A stretch of DNA of 64,000 bases from Thalassospira sp. ER-Se-21-Dark (GCF_017922435.1 NZ_VDEZ01000001.1:868001-932000); one strand, 5' to 3'. Positions 35,363-44,612 are shown, numbered from the stretch's first letter. Translations and numbers: made by a program. Notes: generated by a model not told the origin, from the sequence alone.

Positions 35363-36534
35363 GCCTTGCCTCCTTCATTTGCGCGTCGTTTGCGCCAGGT
35401 CGTGAACAATGATTGCCGATCTGCCGATCCGAATGCCGGCACCGCCCCGATCACACCTTTTGGCAGGAACAGGGTCACCGCAATGAACAACCCGCCGAGG
35501 AAGAACAGCCAGAAGTCCGGCATCGCCCCGGTAAAGAAGGTCTTGGCATAGTTGACGATAAACGCGCCAAGCACCGCTCCATAAAGCGTGCCGCGCCCGC
35601 CAACAGCAACCCAGATAACGATTTCAATCGAAAGGGCCGGGGCAAATTCGCCGGGGTTGATGATGCCGACCTGAGGCACATAAAGCGCACCGGCGATCCC
35701 GGCCATGACAGCCGAAACGGTAAAGACAAACAGCTTGTAATATTCAACCCGATAGCCCGTGAAACGCACCCGGCTTTCGGCATCCCGAATGGCAATCAGC
35801 ACCTTGCCCAGACGTGACTGGGTAATGCCGCGCGCCACCGTATAGCAGATGCCAAGAAACACACAGGACGCGACAAACAAGCCAGCCCGTGTGCCATCCG
35901 ATTGCAATGAATAGCCCAGCAGATCCTTGAAATCGGTCAGACCGTTATTGCCACCAAAGCCCATATCGTTGCGGAAGAAAGCCAGCAAGAGCGCATAGGT
36001 CATGGCCTGCGTGATGATCGAAAGATACACCCCCGTCACGCGCGACCGGAAGGCAAGGAAGCCAAACACAAAGGCCAAAAGCCCCGGCACAAACATCGCC
36101 ATAACAATGGCAAACCAGAACATGTCAAAGCCATACCAGTACCATGGCAATTCCTGCCAGTTCAGGAAGACCATGAAGTCCGGCAGGATCGGATCACCAT
36201 AAACGCCACGATCACCGATCTGACGCATCAGATACATACCCATGGCATAGCCACCAAGTGCGAAGAACGCCCCGTGGCCCAGCGACAAAATCCCGCAGAA
36301 CCCCCAGATCAGATCGACACTGAGTGCCAGCAGCGCATAGCAAAGATACTTGCCCAGCAGGCTGACCATCCAGGTCGGCACATGGAAGGCGGAGCTTTCG
36401 GGCAACAACAAATTGCTTGCCGGCACCAGAATGGCGGCTGCAATCAGGATACCCAAAAGGATCATCCCGCCGCGGTCTTTCAACAGCCAGCCAATCACCG
36501 GTGTCATTTGATACTTTTGACGATAATCGGTCAT
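35359..36534 (-). CDS. urtC: Urea ABC transporter permease UrtC
   Basis: 391 residues with about ten hydrophobic helices, LivM family. WGFCGILSLGHGAFFALGGYAMGMYLM, RVTGVYLSIITQAMTYALLL and the cytoplasmic EAA-like loop AIRDAESRVRFTGYRVEYYKLFVF are characteristic. The separate loop naming QELPWYWYGFDMF matches UrtC. Three bases separate it from urtB. Confidence 0.93.
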   Translation of the reverse strand: MTDYRQKYQMTPVIGWLLKDRGGMILLGILIAAAILVPASNLLLPESSAFHVPTWMVSLLGKYLCYALLALSVDLIWGFCGILSLGHGAFFALGGYAMGMYLMRQIGDRGVYGDPILPDFMVFLNWQELPWYWYGFDMFWFAIVMAMFVPGLLAFVFGFLAFRSRVTGVYLSIITQAMTYALLLAFFRNDMGFGGNNGLTDFKDLLGYSLQSDGTRAGLFVASCVFLGICYTVARGITQSRLGKVLIAIRDAESRVRFTGYRVEYYKLFVFTVSAVMAGIAGALYVPQVGIINPGEFAPALSIEIVIWVAVGGRGTLYGAVLGAFIVNYAKTFFTGAMPDFWLFFLGGLFIAVTLFLPKGVIGAVPAFGSADRQSLFTTWRKRRANEGGKA

Positions 36535-36537
36535 GGA

Positions 36538-38241
36538 TCAGGCCTCCACTGCGCGACCCTTAAGGGCGAACAGCCCCTTGGGTCGTTTCTGGATAAACAG
36601 GATCAGCGCAATCAGAACAAAAATCTTGGCCAGAACGGCACCTGCCATCGGCTCAAGGAACTTGTTCACAATGCCAAGGCTGAATGCGCCCAGCACCGTG
36701 CCCCAAAGGTTCCCGACCCCACCGAACACGACGACCATGAAACTGTCGATAATGTAAGTCTGACCAAGGTTCGGGCTGACGTTGGAAATCTGGCTGAGCG
36801 CCACACCAGCGATGCCTGCAATTCCCGACCCCAGACCAAAGGTCAGCGCATCGACATAACCGGTCCGGATACCAACCGATCCGGCCATGCGCCGGTTCTG
36901 TGTAACGGCGCGCATCTGCAAACCAAACGCGGTATAGCGCAGCACGGCTGCAATACCCGCAACCACGATGATGCTAAACAAAATGATCCACAGCCGGTTA
37001 TATGTCAGCACCAGACCGGTCGAAAATTCAATCGCACCACTCATGAAATCAGGTGCGGTGACCTGCTGGTTGGTCGCCCCGAAAATCGTTCGGATCGCCT
37101 GCTGCAAGACAAGGCTGACACCCCATGTCGCCAGCAAGGTTTCAAGCGGCCGACCATAGAGGAAACGGATGACAGATCGTTCGATCACAACTCCGACTGC
37201 CCCCGCGACCAAAAAGGCGGCTGGCACTGAAATCACCAATGACCATGCCGACCCGGATGGCAGAATGGTCCCAAGCGCCTGCTGAACCATAAAGGTGGTA
37301 TAGGCACCGATCATGATCATTTCGCCATGCGCCATATTGATCACGCCCATCACGCCAAAGGTGATGGCAAGACCAACCGCCGCCAGCAACAAAACCGACC
37401 CCAGACTGATACCGCGATAGACATCCCCAATCGTCTGCCAGGTCGACAGGCGCCCCTCGACGGCTTCAAGCGCATCCTCGGCGGCGGCAACCACTTCGGG
37501 CTCGTAGCCTTCTGCCTCGGCACTGGCGACAAATTGCGACAGCACCGCACGAATTTGCGGCGTGGTTTCACTGGCCAGAACATCAATCGCGCTTAGGCGT
37601 TCTTCGGTAGTTTCACCGGCCGCCAGTGCCATGGTGGCCTGCGCCAGTTCCATCCGTGCCAGAAGCGTTTCATCCTCTTCGCGATCAATCGCGCGCAGAA
37701 GCAACGGCAACATCGCCGGATCACGGGCATCCATGATCTGCTCGACCGCAGCACTTCGGATATTGAGATCCGGGCTGAACAGGTTCAGCGTCGCCAACGC
37801 ATCGCGCAGCGCACCACGCAGACGGTTGTTGATCTTGATCTTGGAGAGTTCCTTGGATGAACTTTCACCGACTTCTTCGCCGCTGACGATGTCGATATGG
37901 GTAAAGACCTTGCCCTTTTTGGTGGCGATGACGACATGCTCGTCGCTGTCGCGAACATAAAGGTCCCCATCAAGCATGGCCTTAAGGATCGGGGCGACGC
38001 GCGGATCACCGTCCGCTGCCATTTCCTCGATCACCGCGACCTTCTTGCTCGCACTTTTATCATTTAACTGTTCGGCGATGTTTCGCAGTTCTTCGTCGCT
38101 GAATGCCTGTGCGCTATTGGGTGTCGCGACCACAAGCAGGGCCAGACACGCGATCAAGGCACCCAGTCGAAGGGCGACGTCACGCGTTTTGGCCAATGAG
38201 AACGGAGAACGGCGCAGCACTGAAAACATGTCATTGCGCAT
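36538..38241 (-). CDS. urtB: Urea ABC transporter permease UrtB with periplasmic N-terminal domain
   Basis: 567 residues from ATG 38241 (ATG 38229 also possible). A signal-like hydrophobic stretch (ALIACLALLVVATPNSAQA) is followed by about 240 residues of HEAT-like helices (AVEQIMDARDPAMLPLLLRAIDREED). The LivH-type permease begins near IGDVYRGISLGSVLLLAAVGLAITFGVMGVINMAHGEM. The N-terminal domain is known from many proteobacterial UrtB proteins and is absent from cyanobacterial ones; its role is unclear. 126 bases separate it from urtA. Confidence 0.92.
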   Translation of the reverse strand: MRNDMFSVLRRSPFSLAKTRDVALRLGALIACLALLVVATPNSAQAFSDEELRNIAEQLNDKSASKKVAVIEEMAADGDPRVAPILKAMLDGDLYVRDSDEHVVIATKKGKVFTHIDIVSGEEVGESSSKELSKIKINNRLRGALRDALATLNLFSPDLNIRSAAVEQIMDARDPAMLPLLLRAIDREEDETLLARMELAQATMALAAGETTEERLSAIDVLASETTPQIRAVLSQFVASAEAEGYEPEVVAAAEDALEAVEGRLSTWQTIGDVYRGISLGSVLLLAAVGLAITFGVMGVINMAHGEMIMIGAYTTFMVQQALGTILPSGSAWSLVISVPAAFLVAGAVGVVIERSVIRFLYGRPLETLLATWGVSLVLQQAIRTIFGATNQQVTAPDFMSGAIEFSTGLVLTYNRLWIILFSIIVVAGIAAVLRYTAFGLQMRAVTQNRRMAGSVGIRTGYVDALTFGLGSGIAGIAGVALSQISNVSPNLGQTYIIDSFMVVVFGGVGNLWGTVLGAFSLGIVNKFLEPMAGAVLAKIFVLIALILFIQKRPKGLFALKGRAVEA

Positions 38242-38367
38242 GATCACCAAACCTTTGAATTCAATATGGAAAATTGGATAAAGAAAACGCGGACAGCCGG
38301 CAGGTGCTGATTGCGTTGAAAATGAACAGGCCGGTCGCGTTGCCACGACCGGCCCATCCGTAACCAA

Positions 38368-39642
38368 TTAGTACATCGGTTTTTCACAGTTGCCGCAGAC
38401 CCACGGATAGGTCCAGTCGGCGGTCAGCTTTGCGCTTTCCGGCAGGAAGTCCGACCATGCATCACCAACGACGGTGCCTTCGGTTTCCCAAACGATGTCA
38501 AACTGGCCATCATCCTGGACTTCGCCGATCAGAACCGGCTTGGACAGGTGATGGTTGGTGTTCATGACAGCGGTACCGCCGGTCAGGTTTGCAACTTCCT
38601 GGCCATACATTGCCTGACGAACCGCATCGACATCGGTGGTGCCAGCCTGCTCGACAGCCTGTTTCCACATGTTAAAGCCGATATAGGTAGCTTCCATCGG
38701 ATCGTTGGTTACGCGCGACTCATCACCGATGAAGGCGTGCCATTTTTCGATGAAGGCCGTGTTGGCATCAGACTCAACCGACTGGAAGTAGTTCCAGGCA
38801 GCAAGGTGACCAACCAGCGGCGCTGTATCGATACCAGCCAATTCTTCTTCACCAACCGAGAAGGCAACAACCGGAATGTCTTCGGCTTTGATGCCCTGGT
38901 TTGCCAGTTCCTTGTAGAACGGAACGTTCGCGTCACCGTTAATGGTCGAAACCACGGCGGTTTTCTTGCCAGCAGATGCGAATGCTTTCACGTCAGCAAC
39001 GATCGACTGCCAGTCAGAATGACCGAACGGGGTGTAGTTCTCCATGATGTCTTCATCGGAGATACCCTTGCCGTTCAGATAAGAACGCAGGATCTTGTTG
39101 GTGGTACGCGGATAAACATAGTCGGTACCCAGAAGAACGATACGCTCGGCAGAGCCGCCATCTTCGCTCATCAGGTAATCAACAGCCGGAATGGCCTGCT
39201 GGTTCGGGGCTGCACCGGTGTAAAACACGTTGCGCGAGCTTTCCTCGCCTTCGTACTGAACCGGATAGAACAGCATGCTGTTCAGTTCTTCGAAGACCGG
39301 CAGAACCGATTTACGCGAGACCGACGTCCAGCAACCGAAGACAACAGCAACCTGTTCCTGTTCGATCAGTTCGCGGGCTTTTTCAGCAAACAGCGGCCAG
39401 TCAGAAGCCGGGTCAACAACAACGGCTTCGACTTGTTTGCCAAGCAGACCACCATTCTTGTTCAGGTCATCAACCAGCATCAGAACAGTGTCCTTCAGCG
39501 TGGTTTCGGAAATCGCCATCGTCCCGGAAAGAGAGTGCAGCACACCAACTTTGATGGTTTCTGCTGCTTGTGCGGCTGACATTGCCATTGCAGACACTGC
39601 CATGGCCCCGGCGCCAATGAGCGCCTGAAGCTTCTTATTCAT
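38368..39642 (-). CDS. urtA: Urea ABC transporter substrate-binding protein UrtA
   Basis: 424 residues with a cleavable signal peptide ending SMSAAQA-like (GAGAMAVSAMAMSAAQA). Urea-binding family-4 periplasmic protein: ETIKVGVLHSLSGTMAISET, VFGCWTSVSRKSVLPVFEELN, MLFYPVQYEGEESSRNVFYTGAAPNQQ and the Cys pair in PWVCGNCEKP. The near-consensus sigma-54 promoter upstream suggests nitrogen-limited, NtrC-dependent expression of the urt-ure cluster. Confidence 0.96.
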   Translation of the reverse strand: MNKKLQALIGAGAMAVSAMAMSAAQAAETIKVGVLHSLSGTMAISETTLKDTVLMLVDDLNKNGGLLGKQVEAVVVDPASDWPLFAEKARELIEQEQVAVVFGCWTSVSRKSVLPVFEELNSMLFYPVQYEGEESSRNVFYTGAAPNQQAIPAVDYLMSEDGGSAERIVLLGTDYVYPRTTNKILRSYLNGKGISDEDIMENYTPFGHSDWQSIVADVKAFASAGKKTAVVSTINGDANVPFYKELANQGIKAEDIPVVAFSVGEEELAGIDTAPLVGHLAAWNYFQSVESDANTAFIEKWHAFIGDESRVTNDPMEATYIGFNMWKQAVEQAGTTDVDAVRQAMYGQEVANLTGGTAVMNTNHHLSKPVLIGEVQDDGQFDIVWETEGTVVGDAWSDFLPESAKLTADWTYPWVCGNCEKPMY

Positions 39643-39682
39643 TTATAGCCTCCACTGAGTTTCTATTGCACCGCCGTTGCAC

Positions 39683-39699
39683 TTGCTAAAACCGTGCCA
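39683..39699 (-). promoter_or_regulatory. Sigma-54 type promoter upstream of urtA
   Basis: On the minus strand TGGCACG-GTTT-TAGCA (39699-39683) fits TGGCACG-N4-TTGCA with one mismatch and the required GG-N10-GC spacing. The -12 GC lies 43 bases before the urtA start codon. This predicts RpoN/NtrC control of urea uptake and perhaps urease. Confidence 0.65.
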
Positions 39700-39855
39700 G
39701 ACTCAGAGGCCAGATCGAATAAAATCGCGAATCGAGGGATTCTCACGCAATAAGAAACCATTTTACAGCTATTTTGGGGAAAATATTTGCGTAAGCCGTG
39801 TTTTGAATGACTATTTTTCAATCATTGATTACATTTTGATTAATTTTTGATCATG

Positions 39856-39884
39856 TTGACGTCAGGGTTTTCACAGCCTATCTG
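39856..39884 (+). promoter_or_regulatory. Candidate promoter of an intergenic RNA
   Basis: TTGACG (39856-39861), a 17-base spacer, then TATCTG (39879-39884). The -35 is strong and the -10 weak. Predicted start is near 39890, inside a gene-free region. Confidence 0.35.
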
Positions 39885-39889
39885 GAGCG

Positions 39890-39985
39890 CGGAAGTTTCG
39901 CCTGCGCTGAGCTTATTGCACCACAATCTGCCCTGTGTCGGCCCGCTTCCCGCCCCGTCGGGAGACCGGCGGGGCGTTTTGATTT
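39890..39985 (+). ncRNA. Candidate small RNA divergent from urtA
   Basis: About 95 bases between a -35/-10 candidate and a strong intrinsic terminator, with no open frame. A 5' hairpin AGCGC...GCGCT sits near 39885-39918, followed by an unstructured C/U-rich middle. The terminator stem has a G-U pair that is only stable in RNA of the plus strand (it would be A-C on the minus strand). This argues that the RNA is made in this direction. Function unknown; location suggests nitrogen regulation. Confidence 0.4.
39951..39985 (+). terminator. Strong terminator without an upstream protein gene
   Basis: CGCCCCGTCGG (39951-39961) pairs with CCGGCGGGGCG (39966-39976) as an 11-bp stem, including one G-U, closed by a GAGA (GNRA) tetraloop and followed by TTTTGATTTC. 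No plus-strand gene ends here. Confidence 0.65.
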
Positions 39986-40005
39986 CTGGCTGTATTTGTC
40001 CGGAA

Positions 40006-40959
40006 TTACTCGGCCGCCTGCAATTCGCGGTCCGGCGCGATCGCGTTAATTGCTGTGCGGATTTGATCACGCAACCAGATCAAACCAACATCCTTGTCCG
40101 TCCACACAGCCCAGTTCATCCTCACCGGCGGAAACGCCACATCAATCGGCATCGGGCAATAAGACAACCCGAATAACGGCGCATACTGGTTGGCAATACG
40201 ACACGGCACAGTGGCAATCACGGCACTGTTTCGGGCCGCTGCCAGAAGCGGCATGAAATCAGGCGCCGCCAGAACAACATCAAGTTCGATGCCCATCCCC
40301 TGAAGCGCGACGCCAACACACCCGGCGACATTCTCGGTCTGGGACAGAACCGCATGCCGCGATGCCAAATATTGCGCACGCGACATCGGCAGCGGCAAAT
40401 CGAGAATATCGGGATTAAAACAACAGGCGACTTCCGAGTTGAACAGAACCTCGCCGAAATGGCCTGTGTTGAGTTGGCTTTTGCAGCCAATCGCCAGATC
40501 GATCTCGCCGCCATTGATCATTCTATCAACCGTTTCAGACGTGATGGTACGGCTCAAAATCTTGATGCCCGGTGCCTGCTGCTGCAAATGCTGCATCAGA
40601 ACCGGCAGCAAAATCATGTCCATTTCACCGGTCACGCCCAAACGGAAAACACGCTGGGCGGTTTGCGGATCAAAAGAATCCGTCGCATGAAGGGCGTTCT
40701 GTGCCTGCGAAAGGGCGGTGCGCACCGGCCCGGCCAGCGCACGGGCTTTTGCTGTCGGCTGCATTTTCTGACCCACACGCACAAACAGGTCATCGGCCAG
40801 CAACATGCGCAAGGTATTGAGATTGTGGCTCATTGCGGACTGCCCGATGCGCAGTTTCTCGGCCGCTTTGGTCACGCTCATTTCCTGCATCATGGCGTCA
40901 AACGCAATCATCAGGTTGAGGTCAAATGACCGTAAATTGAAATGATCAATATTATCCAT
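40006..40959 (-). CDS. LysR family transcriptional regulator
   Basis: 317 residues. HTH near residues 10-70 (FDLNLMIAFDAMMQEMSVTKAAEKLRIGQSAMSHNLNTLRMLLADDLFVR), of the NodD/NahR-like subgroup that begins with RSFDLNLL, followed by the effector domain. Divergent from a Tat-exported metallo-beta-lactamase-fold hydrolase 100 bases away, which it may control. Two Cys near the middle (VACCFNP) are unusual. Confidence 0.9.
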   Translation of the reverse strand: MDNIDHFNLRSFDLNLMIAFDAMMQEMSVTKAAEKLRIGQSAMSHNLNTLRMLLADDLFVRVGQKMQPTAKARALAGPVRTALSQAQNALHATDSFDPQTAQRVFRLGVTGEMDMILLPVLMQHLQQQAPGIKILSRTITSETVDRMINGGEIDLAIGCKSQLNTGHFGEVLFNSEVACCFNPDILDLPLPMSRAQYLASRHAVLSQTENVAGCVGVALQGMGIELDVVLAAPDFMPLLAAARNSAVIATVPCRIANQYAPLFGLSYCPMPIDVAFPPVRMNWAVWTDKDVGLIWLRDQIRTAINAIAPDRELQAAE

Positions 40960-41059
40960 GACTGGTATCGATTTGATTACTGACTGATCGCACTATAGCC
41001 TTTCCCCATCAGCTTACAACCCGTCGGCTCACACCGGCATGATTTGAGGGAAAAGAAAA

Positions 41060-42043
41060 ATGCTATCACGTCGTGATTTGCTCAAAAGCACGCTTGCCGC
41101 CGGTGCCGTTGGCGCGATTGGCAGCACCGTCTTTGTGCCACTGGCCGCAAAGGCAAAGGCACCGCTGGTTGGCACACAGGCACCGGGCTATTACCGTGTC
41201 ATGGTCGGGGATGTCGAAGTCACCGCCCTTTCTGATGGTGCGGCCCAGTTCCCCATCGCCGATCTTTACGTCAACACCACGCCCGAACAGGCACGCCTGG
41301 CCCTTGCCAAGGCGTTTCAGGGAACCCCAACCTATCTTTCGGTCAATGCCTATTTGCTGAATTTCGGGGATCGTCTTGTATTGCTCGATGCGGGTACGAG
41401 CGATCTGATGGGACCGGCACTTGGCAAACTTCCGGCTAATATGATTGCCTCGGGCTATCACCCTGATCAGGTTGATGATGTCGCGATTACCCACATTCAT
41501 CCCGACCATACCGGCGGCCTGACACTGGCTGGCAACAAGGTCTTTGCCAATGCCACCGTCCATGTTCCAGAGGCAGACGCCGCGTTCTGGCTCAGTGCCG
41601 AAAACAAGGCGACCGCGCCTGAAGATGCCAAGGCGTTCTTTGATCAGGCGGTTACGGCCCTGACCCCCTATATCGATAGTGGCAAGCTTGCCAAATACGC
41701 ACCCGATGCCCCGGCGATCGAAGGCATGGTCAACACCACTTTCCGCCCCGGCCACACGCCAGGCCACAGCGCGCTTTGGATCGAAAGCAAGGGCGAGAAG
41801 TTTGTTTATTGGGGCGACATTACCCATGGCGATGTCGTGCAGTTTGACGATCCGAATATTGCCATCGCCTTTGACGGCGACACCGACATGGCAATCAAAT
41901 CACGGGAAGCGGCCTTTGCCGAAGCAGTACAGGACAAGTACCTGGTTGCTGGCTGCCACGTCGCCTTCCCGGGATTTGGTCATGTGCGCGAAGATGCCAC
42001 GATGTATGACTGGGTACCGATGAACTATCGCGCTGACGTTTAG
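41060..42043 (+). CDS. Tat-exported metallo-beta-lactamase fold hydrolase
   Basis: 327 residues. The twin-arginine leader MLSRRDLLKSTLAAGAVGAIG precedes a hydrophobic segment and an AKA cleavage region, so the protein is likely exported folded. Zinc site THIHPDHTGGL plus downstream GHTPGHSALWI and YWGDITHGDVVQF. The overall pattern (FPIADLYVNTTPEQ, LNAYLLNFGDRLVLLDAGT) resembles methyl-parathion-hydrolase or quorum-quenching-like MBL proteins. The natural substrate is unknown. Divergent from a LysR gene. Confidence 0.88.
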   Translation: MLSRRDLLKSTLAAGAVGAIGSTVFVPLAAKAKAPLVGTQAPGYYRVMVGDVEVTALSDGAAQFPIADLYVNTTPEQARLALAKAFQGTPTYLSVNAYLLNFGDRLVLLDAGTSDLMGPALGKLPANMIASGYHPDQVDDVAITHIHPDHTGGLTLAGNKVFANATVHVPEADAAFWLSAENKATAPEDAKAFFDQAVTALTPYIDSGKLAKYAPDAPAIEGMVNTTFRPGHTPGHSALWIESKGEKFVYWGDITHGDVVQFDDPNIAIAFDGDTDMAIKSREAAFAEAVQDKYLVAGCHVAFPGFGHVREDATMYDWVPMNYRADV

Positions 42044-42094
42044 GTTGGAATTGATCCCCCATCCCCGCCGACCTTAAAGCAATCCGTCAACGCA

Positions 42095-42127
42095 AAAGAG
42101 CGGTCGTGGTGTACGACCGCTCTTTCC
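42095..42127. terminator. Bidirectional terminator between hydrolase gene and puuD
   Basis: AAAGAGCGGTCGT (42095-42107) and ACGACCGCTCTTT (42113-42125) form a perfect 13-bp stem around a 5-base loop, with T/A-rich flanks. It serves both convergent genes. Confidence 0.88.
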
Positions 42128-42149
42128 TTTGGATCTTGTCCCTGTCTGC

Positions 42150-43346
42150 TTATTCCGGCATGCCAGCCCGGATCCACTGGCCAAGCTGCGCGCGTTCCTC
42201 GTCGGTCATTTCCGTCATATTGCCAAGCGGCATGGCCCGGCCAATAACCGCCTGTGCGAGAACACGCTGCGCATTGGCTTCGATCTGTGCCAGATCATCA
42301 AACATCACGCCTGCCGGGGCTTCGTCAAAGCCCTCGTCACTCGGGTTGGCCGAATGACAGGTCGAACAACGGGTCTGAACGATGGCCAAGGCATGGTTGG
42401 CGGTAATCACGTCGTCATCGGCACGCTTGACCGCGTTCGGATCATAGGACGCAAACATCGCAAGGATCGCCATCCCCACCCCAGCCGACGGAAGCTGCCA
42501 GGCAATCGCCTTGCCGGTGCCGCCTGCATTGTGTGTGTTAAAGAAATGGCGCACCAACCCACCGATGATCAGGATCAAACCGACAATCAGCCAGGACTGA
42601 TCATGGGAAAACAGCATCGAATAGTGATTGCTGATCATCATAAGCAACACCGGAAGCGTCAGGTAGTTGTTATGCGTTGAACGCTGCTTGGCCTGCAGTC
42701 CCAGTTTCGGATCGGGCTTTTCCCCGGCCATCAGGCTGGCCACGACCTTTTTCTGGTTGGGGATGATGATGCGAAACACGTTAGCGGCCATGATCGTACC
42801 AATCATCGCACCGACATGGATAAACGCACCGCGCCCGCTGAACACATGGGTAAACAGATAACTCGCCGCCATGATCAGGATGAACAGCGCGACCGCAAGC
42901 GTATCGGTGCGTTTGCCAATCGCACTTTTGCAGATGATGTCATAGATCACCCAACCGGCAAACAGGCTGCTAAGCCCAATCAGGATCGCATCCATCTTGG
43001 TCAGCGCCAGCACGCTTGGGTCGATCAGATAGCTTTCGGCACTCCAGTAATACATGGTGACCAAAAGTGCGAAGCCGGTAATCCAGGTGAAATAGGCCTC
43101 GTATTTGAACCAATGCAGTTCCGGCGGCATGGAACTGGGGGCGACCATCCATTTGTTCACATGATAGAACCCGCCACCATGCACCATCCAGGCTTCGCCA
43201 TAGACACCTTCATCCATGTCCGGGCGCTTGCGCAAACTCAGGTCAAGCCAGACGAAATAGAACGAAGACCCGATCCAGGCGATGCCCGTAATCAAATGCG
43301 CCCAGCGCAGGATCAAATTGATCCAGTCCTGAAACAGAATATCCAC
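42150..43346 (-). CDS. puuD: Membrane-bound urate hydroxylase PuuD with C-terminal cytochrome c domain
   Basis: 398 residues from GTG 43346, with GGAGG about ten bases upstream; the longer open frame to 43490 adds only a basic leader. About eight transmembrane helices carry the PuuD signatures WAHLITGIAWIGSSFYFVWLD, EAWMVHGGGFYHVNKWMVAP and LHWFKYEAYFTWITGFALL. A C-terminal cytochrome c domain binds haem through CSTCH, with a distal Met in MPLGNM. Oxidises urate to 5-hydroxyisourate, passing electrons to the respiratory chain instead of making peroxide. Part of the purine pathway although 11 kb from xdh. Confidence 0.93.
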   Translation of the reverse strand: MDILFQDWINLILRWAHLITGIAWIGSSFYFVWLDLSLRKRPDMDEGVYGEAWMVHGGGFYHVNKWMVAPSSMPPELHWFKYEAYFTWITGFALLVTMYYWSAESYLIDPSVLALTKMDAILIGLSSLFAGWVIYDIICKSAIGKRTDTLAVALFILIMAASYLFTHVFSGRGAFIHVGAMIGTIMAANVFRIIIPNQKKVVASLMAGEKPDPKLGLQAKQRSTHNNYLTLPVLLMMISNHYSMLFSHDQSWLIVGLILIIGGLVRHFFNTHNAGGTGKAIAWQLPSAGVGMAILAMFASYDPNAVKRADDDVITANHALAIVQTRCSTCHSANPSDEGFDEAPAGVMFDDLAQIEANAQRVLAQAVIGRAMPLGNMTEMTDEERAQLGQWIRAGMPE

Positions 43347-43626
43347 GGTGCTTGAAACCTCCGTCTCGCCTGTGCGCGGTTTCCGGCGCGCTGACAGCCC
43401 TGCCTTGATGATGATGCCCGGGACTTTTGAAGTCGCTCTGATGGCTTTATCCGGGTTCAATCCAGTCGATCTGTTTCCTAACACAGTCACCCGACCGGCT
43501 CTATTATTTAGGGGTTGAGCATAATCGAAATGACTTTCAAATTAATCTTTAAAATGGCACAGTGTGCCCGCCAATTTGCACGTAGAATAATGCAAAAGAC
43601 CTCAGACATCAGGAGCTTCCCGCGCC

Positions 43627-44538
43627 ATGTCCGACTTCGAGGACATCCAGATTTTTGTCCGTGTTGCCGAACTTGGCAACCTTTCTGCGGCCGGGCGTGA
43701 ATTGCGCCATTCGGCGGCTGTGGTGTCAAACCGGATTGCCCGCCTTGAAGAACGGCTTGGGGTGCGTTTGCTCAATCGCACAACGCGCCGGGTCAATCTG
43801 ACGACGGAAGGCGATGTCTATTACCGGCACTGCCTGCGCATTCTTTCGGAAATGCAGGAAGCCGAAAACGCCATCGCCAACCAGAAAAACACCACCCGCG
43901 GCCCGGTCACGCTGACCTGCCCGGTGGCATTCGGCAACAAGTTTGTCGCCCCGATCATTCCGAAGTTCGTTGATCAGAACCCGGATGTGCAAATCCGCCT
44001 GCATCTGTCCGATCGGTTGCTGGATCTGTTGCAAGACAAGGTCGATCTTGCCATCCGCATTGCCGAGCTTAAGGAAAGCTCGCTGATTGTCCGCAAGCTG
44101 GCCACCAACAAACGCATGCTGGTCGCAAGCCCGGATTATATCAAAAAGAACGGCGCGCCCAAGGTGCCCGCCGACCTTTTGAACCACAATTGCCTGCTGC
44201 TGCGCTTCCCGGGATCACAGCAATATCAATGGACCCTGCAAGGGCCGAATGATGAGCCCCCGGTCACGCTGGCCGTCGCTGGTTCGATGGATTCCGATAA
44301 CAGCGAAGTCCTGACCCGCTGGTGCCTTGACGGGCATGGCATTTCACTGAAATCGAACTGGGAAGTCGACGAATATCTGCGCGACGGACGCCTTCAACGC
44401 GTCCTGCCCGATTACCAGCCACCGTCACACGCGGTCTATACGCTCTATCCGGAAAACCGTTATCTGCCGACGCGGGTCCGCGCCTTTGTCGATTTTCTGG
44501 TCGCGGAATTTGGCGGCACACCGCCCTGGGAACGTTAA
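43627..44538 (+). CDS. LysR family transcriptional regulator
   Basis: 303 residues, CrgA/DmlR-like subgroup. N-terminal HTH IQIFVRVAELGNLSAAGRELRHSAAVVSNRIARLEERLGVRLLNRTTR and a C-terminal effector domain ending YPENRYLPTRVRAFVDFL. Divergent from puuD 280 bases away, so it is a candidate regulator of urate oxidation or the purine cluster. CAGGAG lies upstream of the ATG. Confidence 0.9.
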   Translation: MSDFEDIQIFVRVAELGNLSAAGRELRHSAAVVSNRIARLEERLGVRLLNRTTRRVNLTTEGDVYYRHCLRILSEMQEAENAIANQKNTTRGPVTLTCPVAFGNKFVAPIIPKFVDQNPDVQIRLHLSDRLLDLLQDKVDLAIRIAELKESSLIVRKLATNKRMLVASPDYIKKNGAPKVPADLLNHNCLLLRFPGSQQYQWTLQGPNDEPPVTLAVAGSMDSDNSEVLTRWCLDGHGISLKSNWEVDEYLRDGRLQRVLPDYQPPSHAVYTLYPENRYLPTRVRAFVDFLVAEFGGTPPWER

Positions 44539-44556
44539 ACAAATAGAATGCTAAAC

Positions 44557-44593
44557 AAAAAAACGCCCCGAACAGATGCCGGGGCGATTTTTT
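44557..44593. terminator. Bidirectional terminator
   Basis: CGCCCCG (44564-44570) and CGGGGCG (44580-44586) form a stem with a 9-base loop. It is flanked by A7 on one side and T6 on the other, between convergent genes. Confidence 0.85.
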
Positions 44594-44612
44594 GTATTCG
44601 ATTTAGGCCGGT

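Larger units (their letters stand above)
39643..40005. other. urtA upstream intergenic region
   Basis: 363 bases without an ORF of interest. It contains the sigma-54 promoter of urtA on the minus strand, an AT-rich stretch at 39770-39855, and a plus-strand transcription unit candidate (promoter 39856-39884, terminator 39951-39985). Confidence 0.6.

Noticed and set aside
43555..43580. TGGCAC element upstream of the LysR gene at 43627 as a sigma-54 promoter
   Set aside because: The GC at the -12 position is missing at the required spacing.
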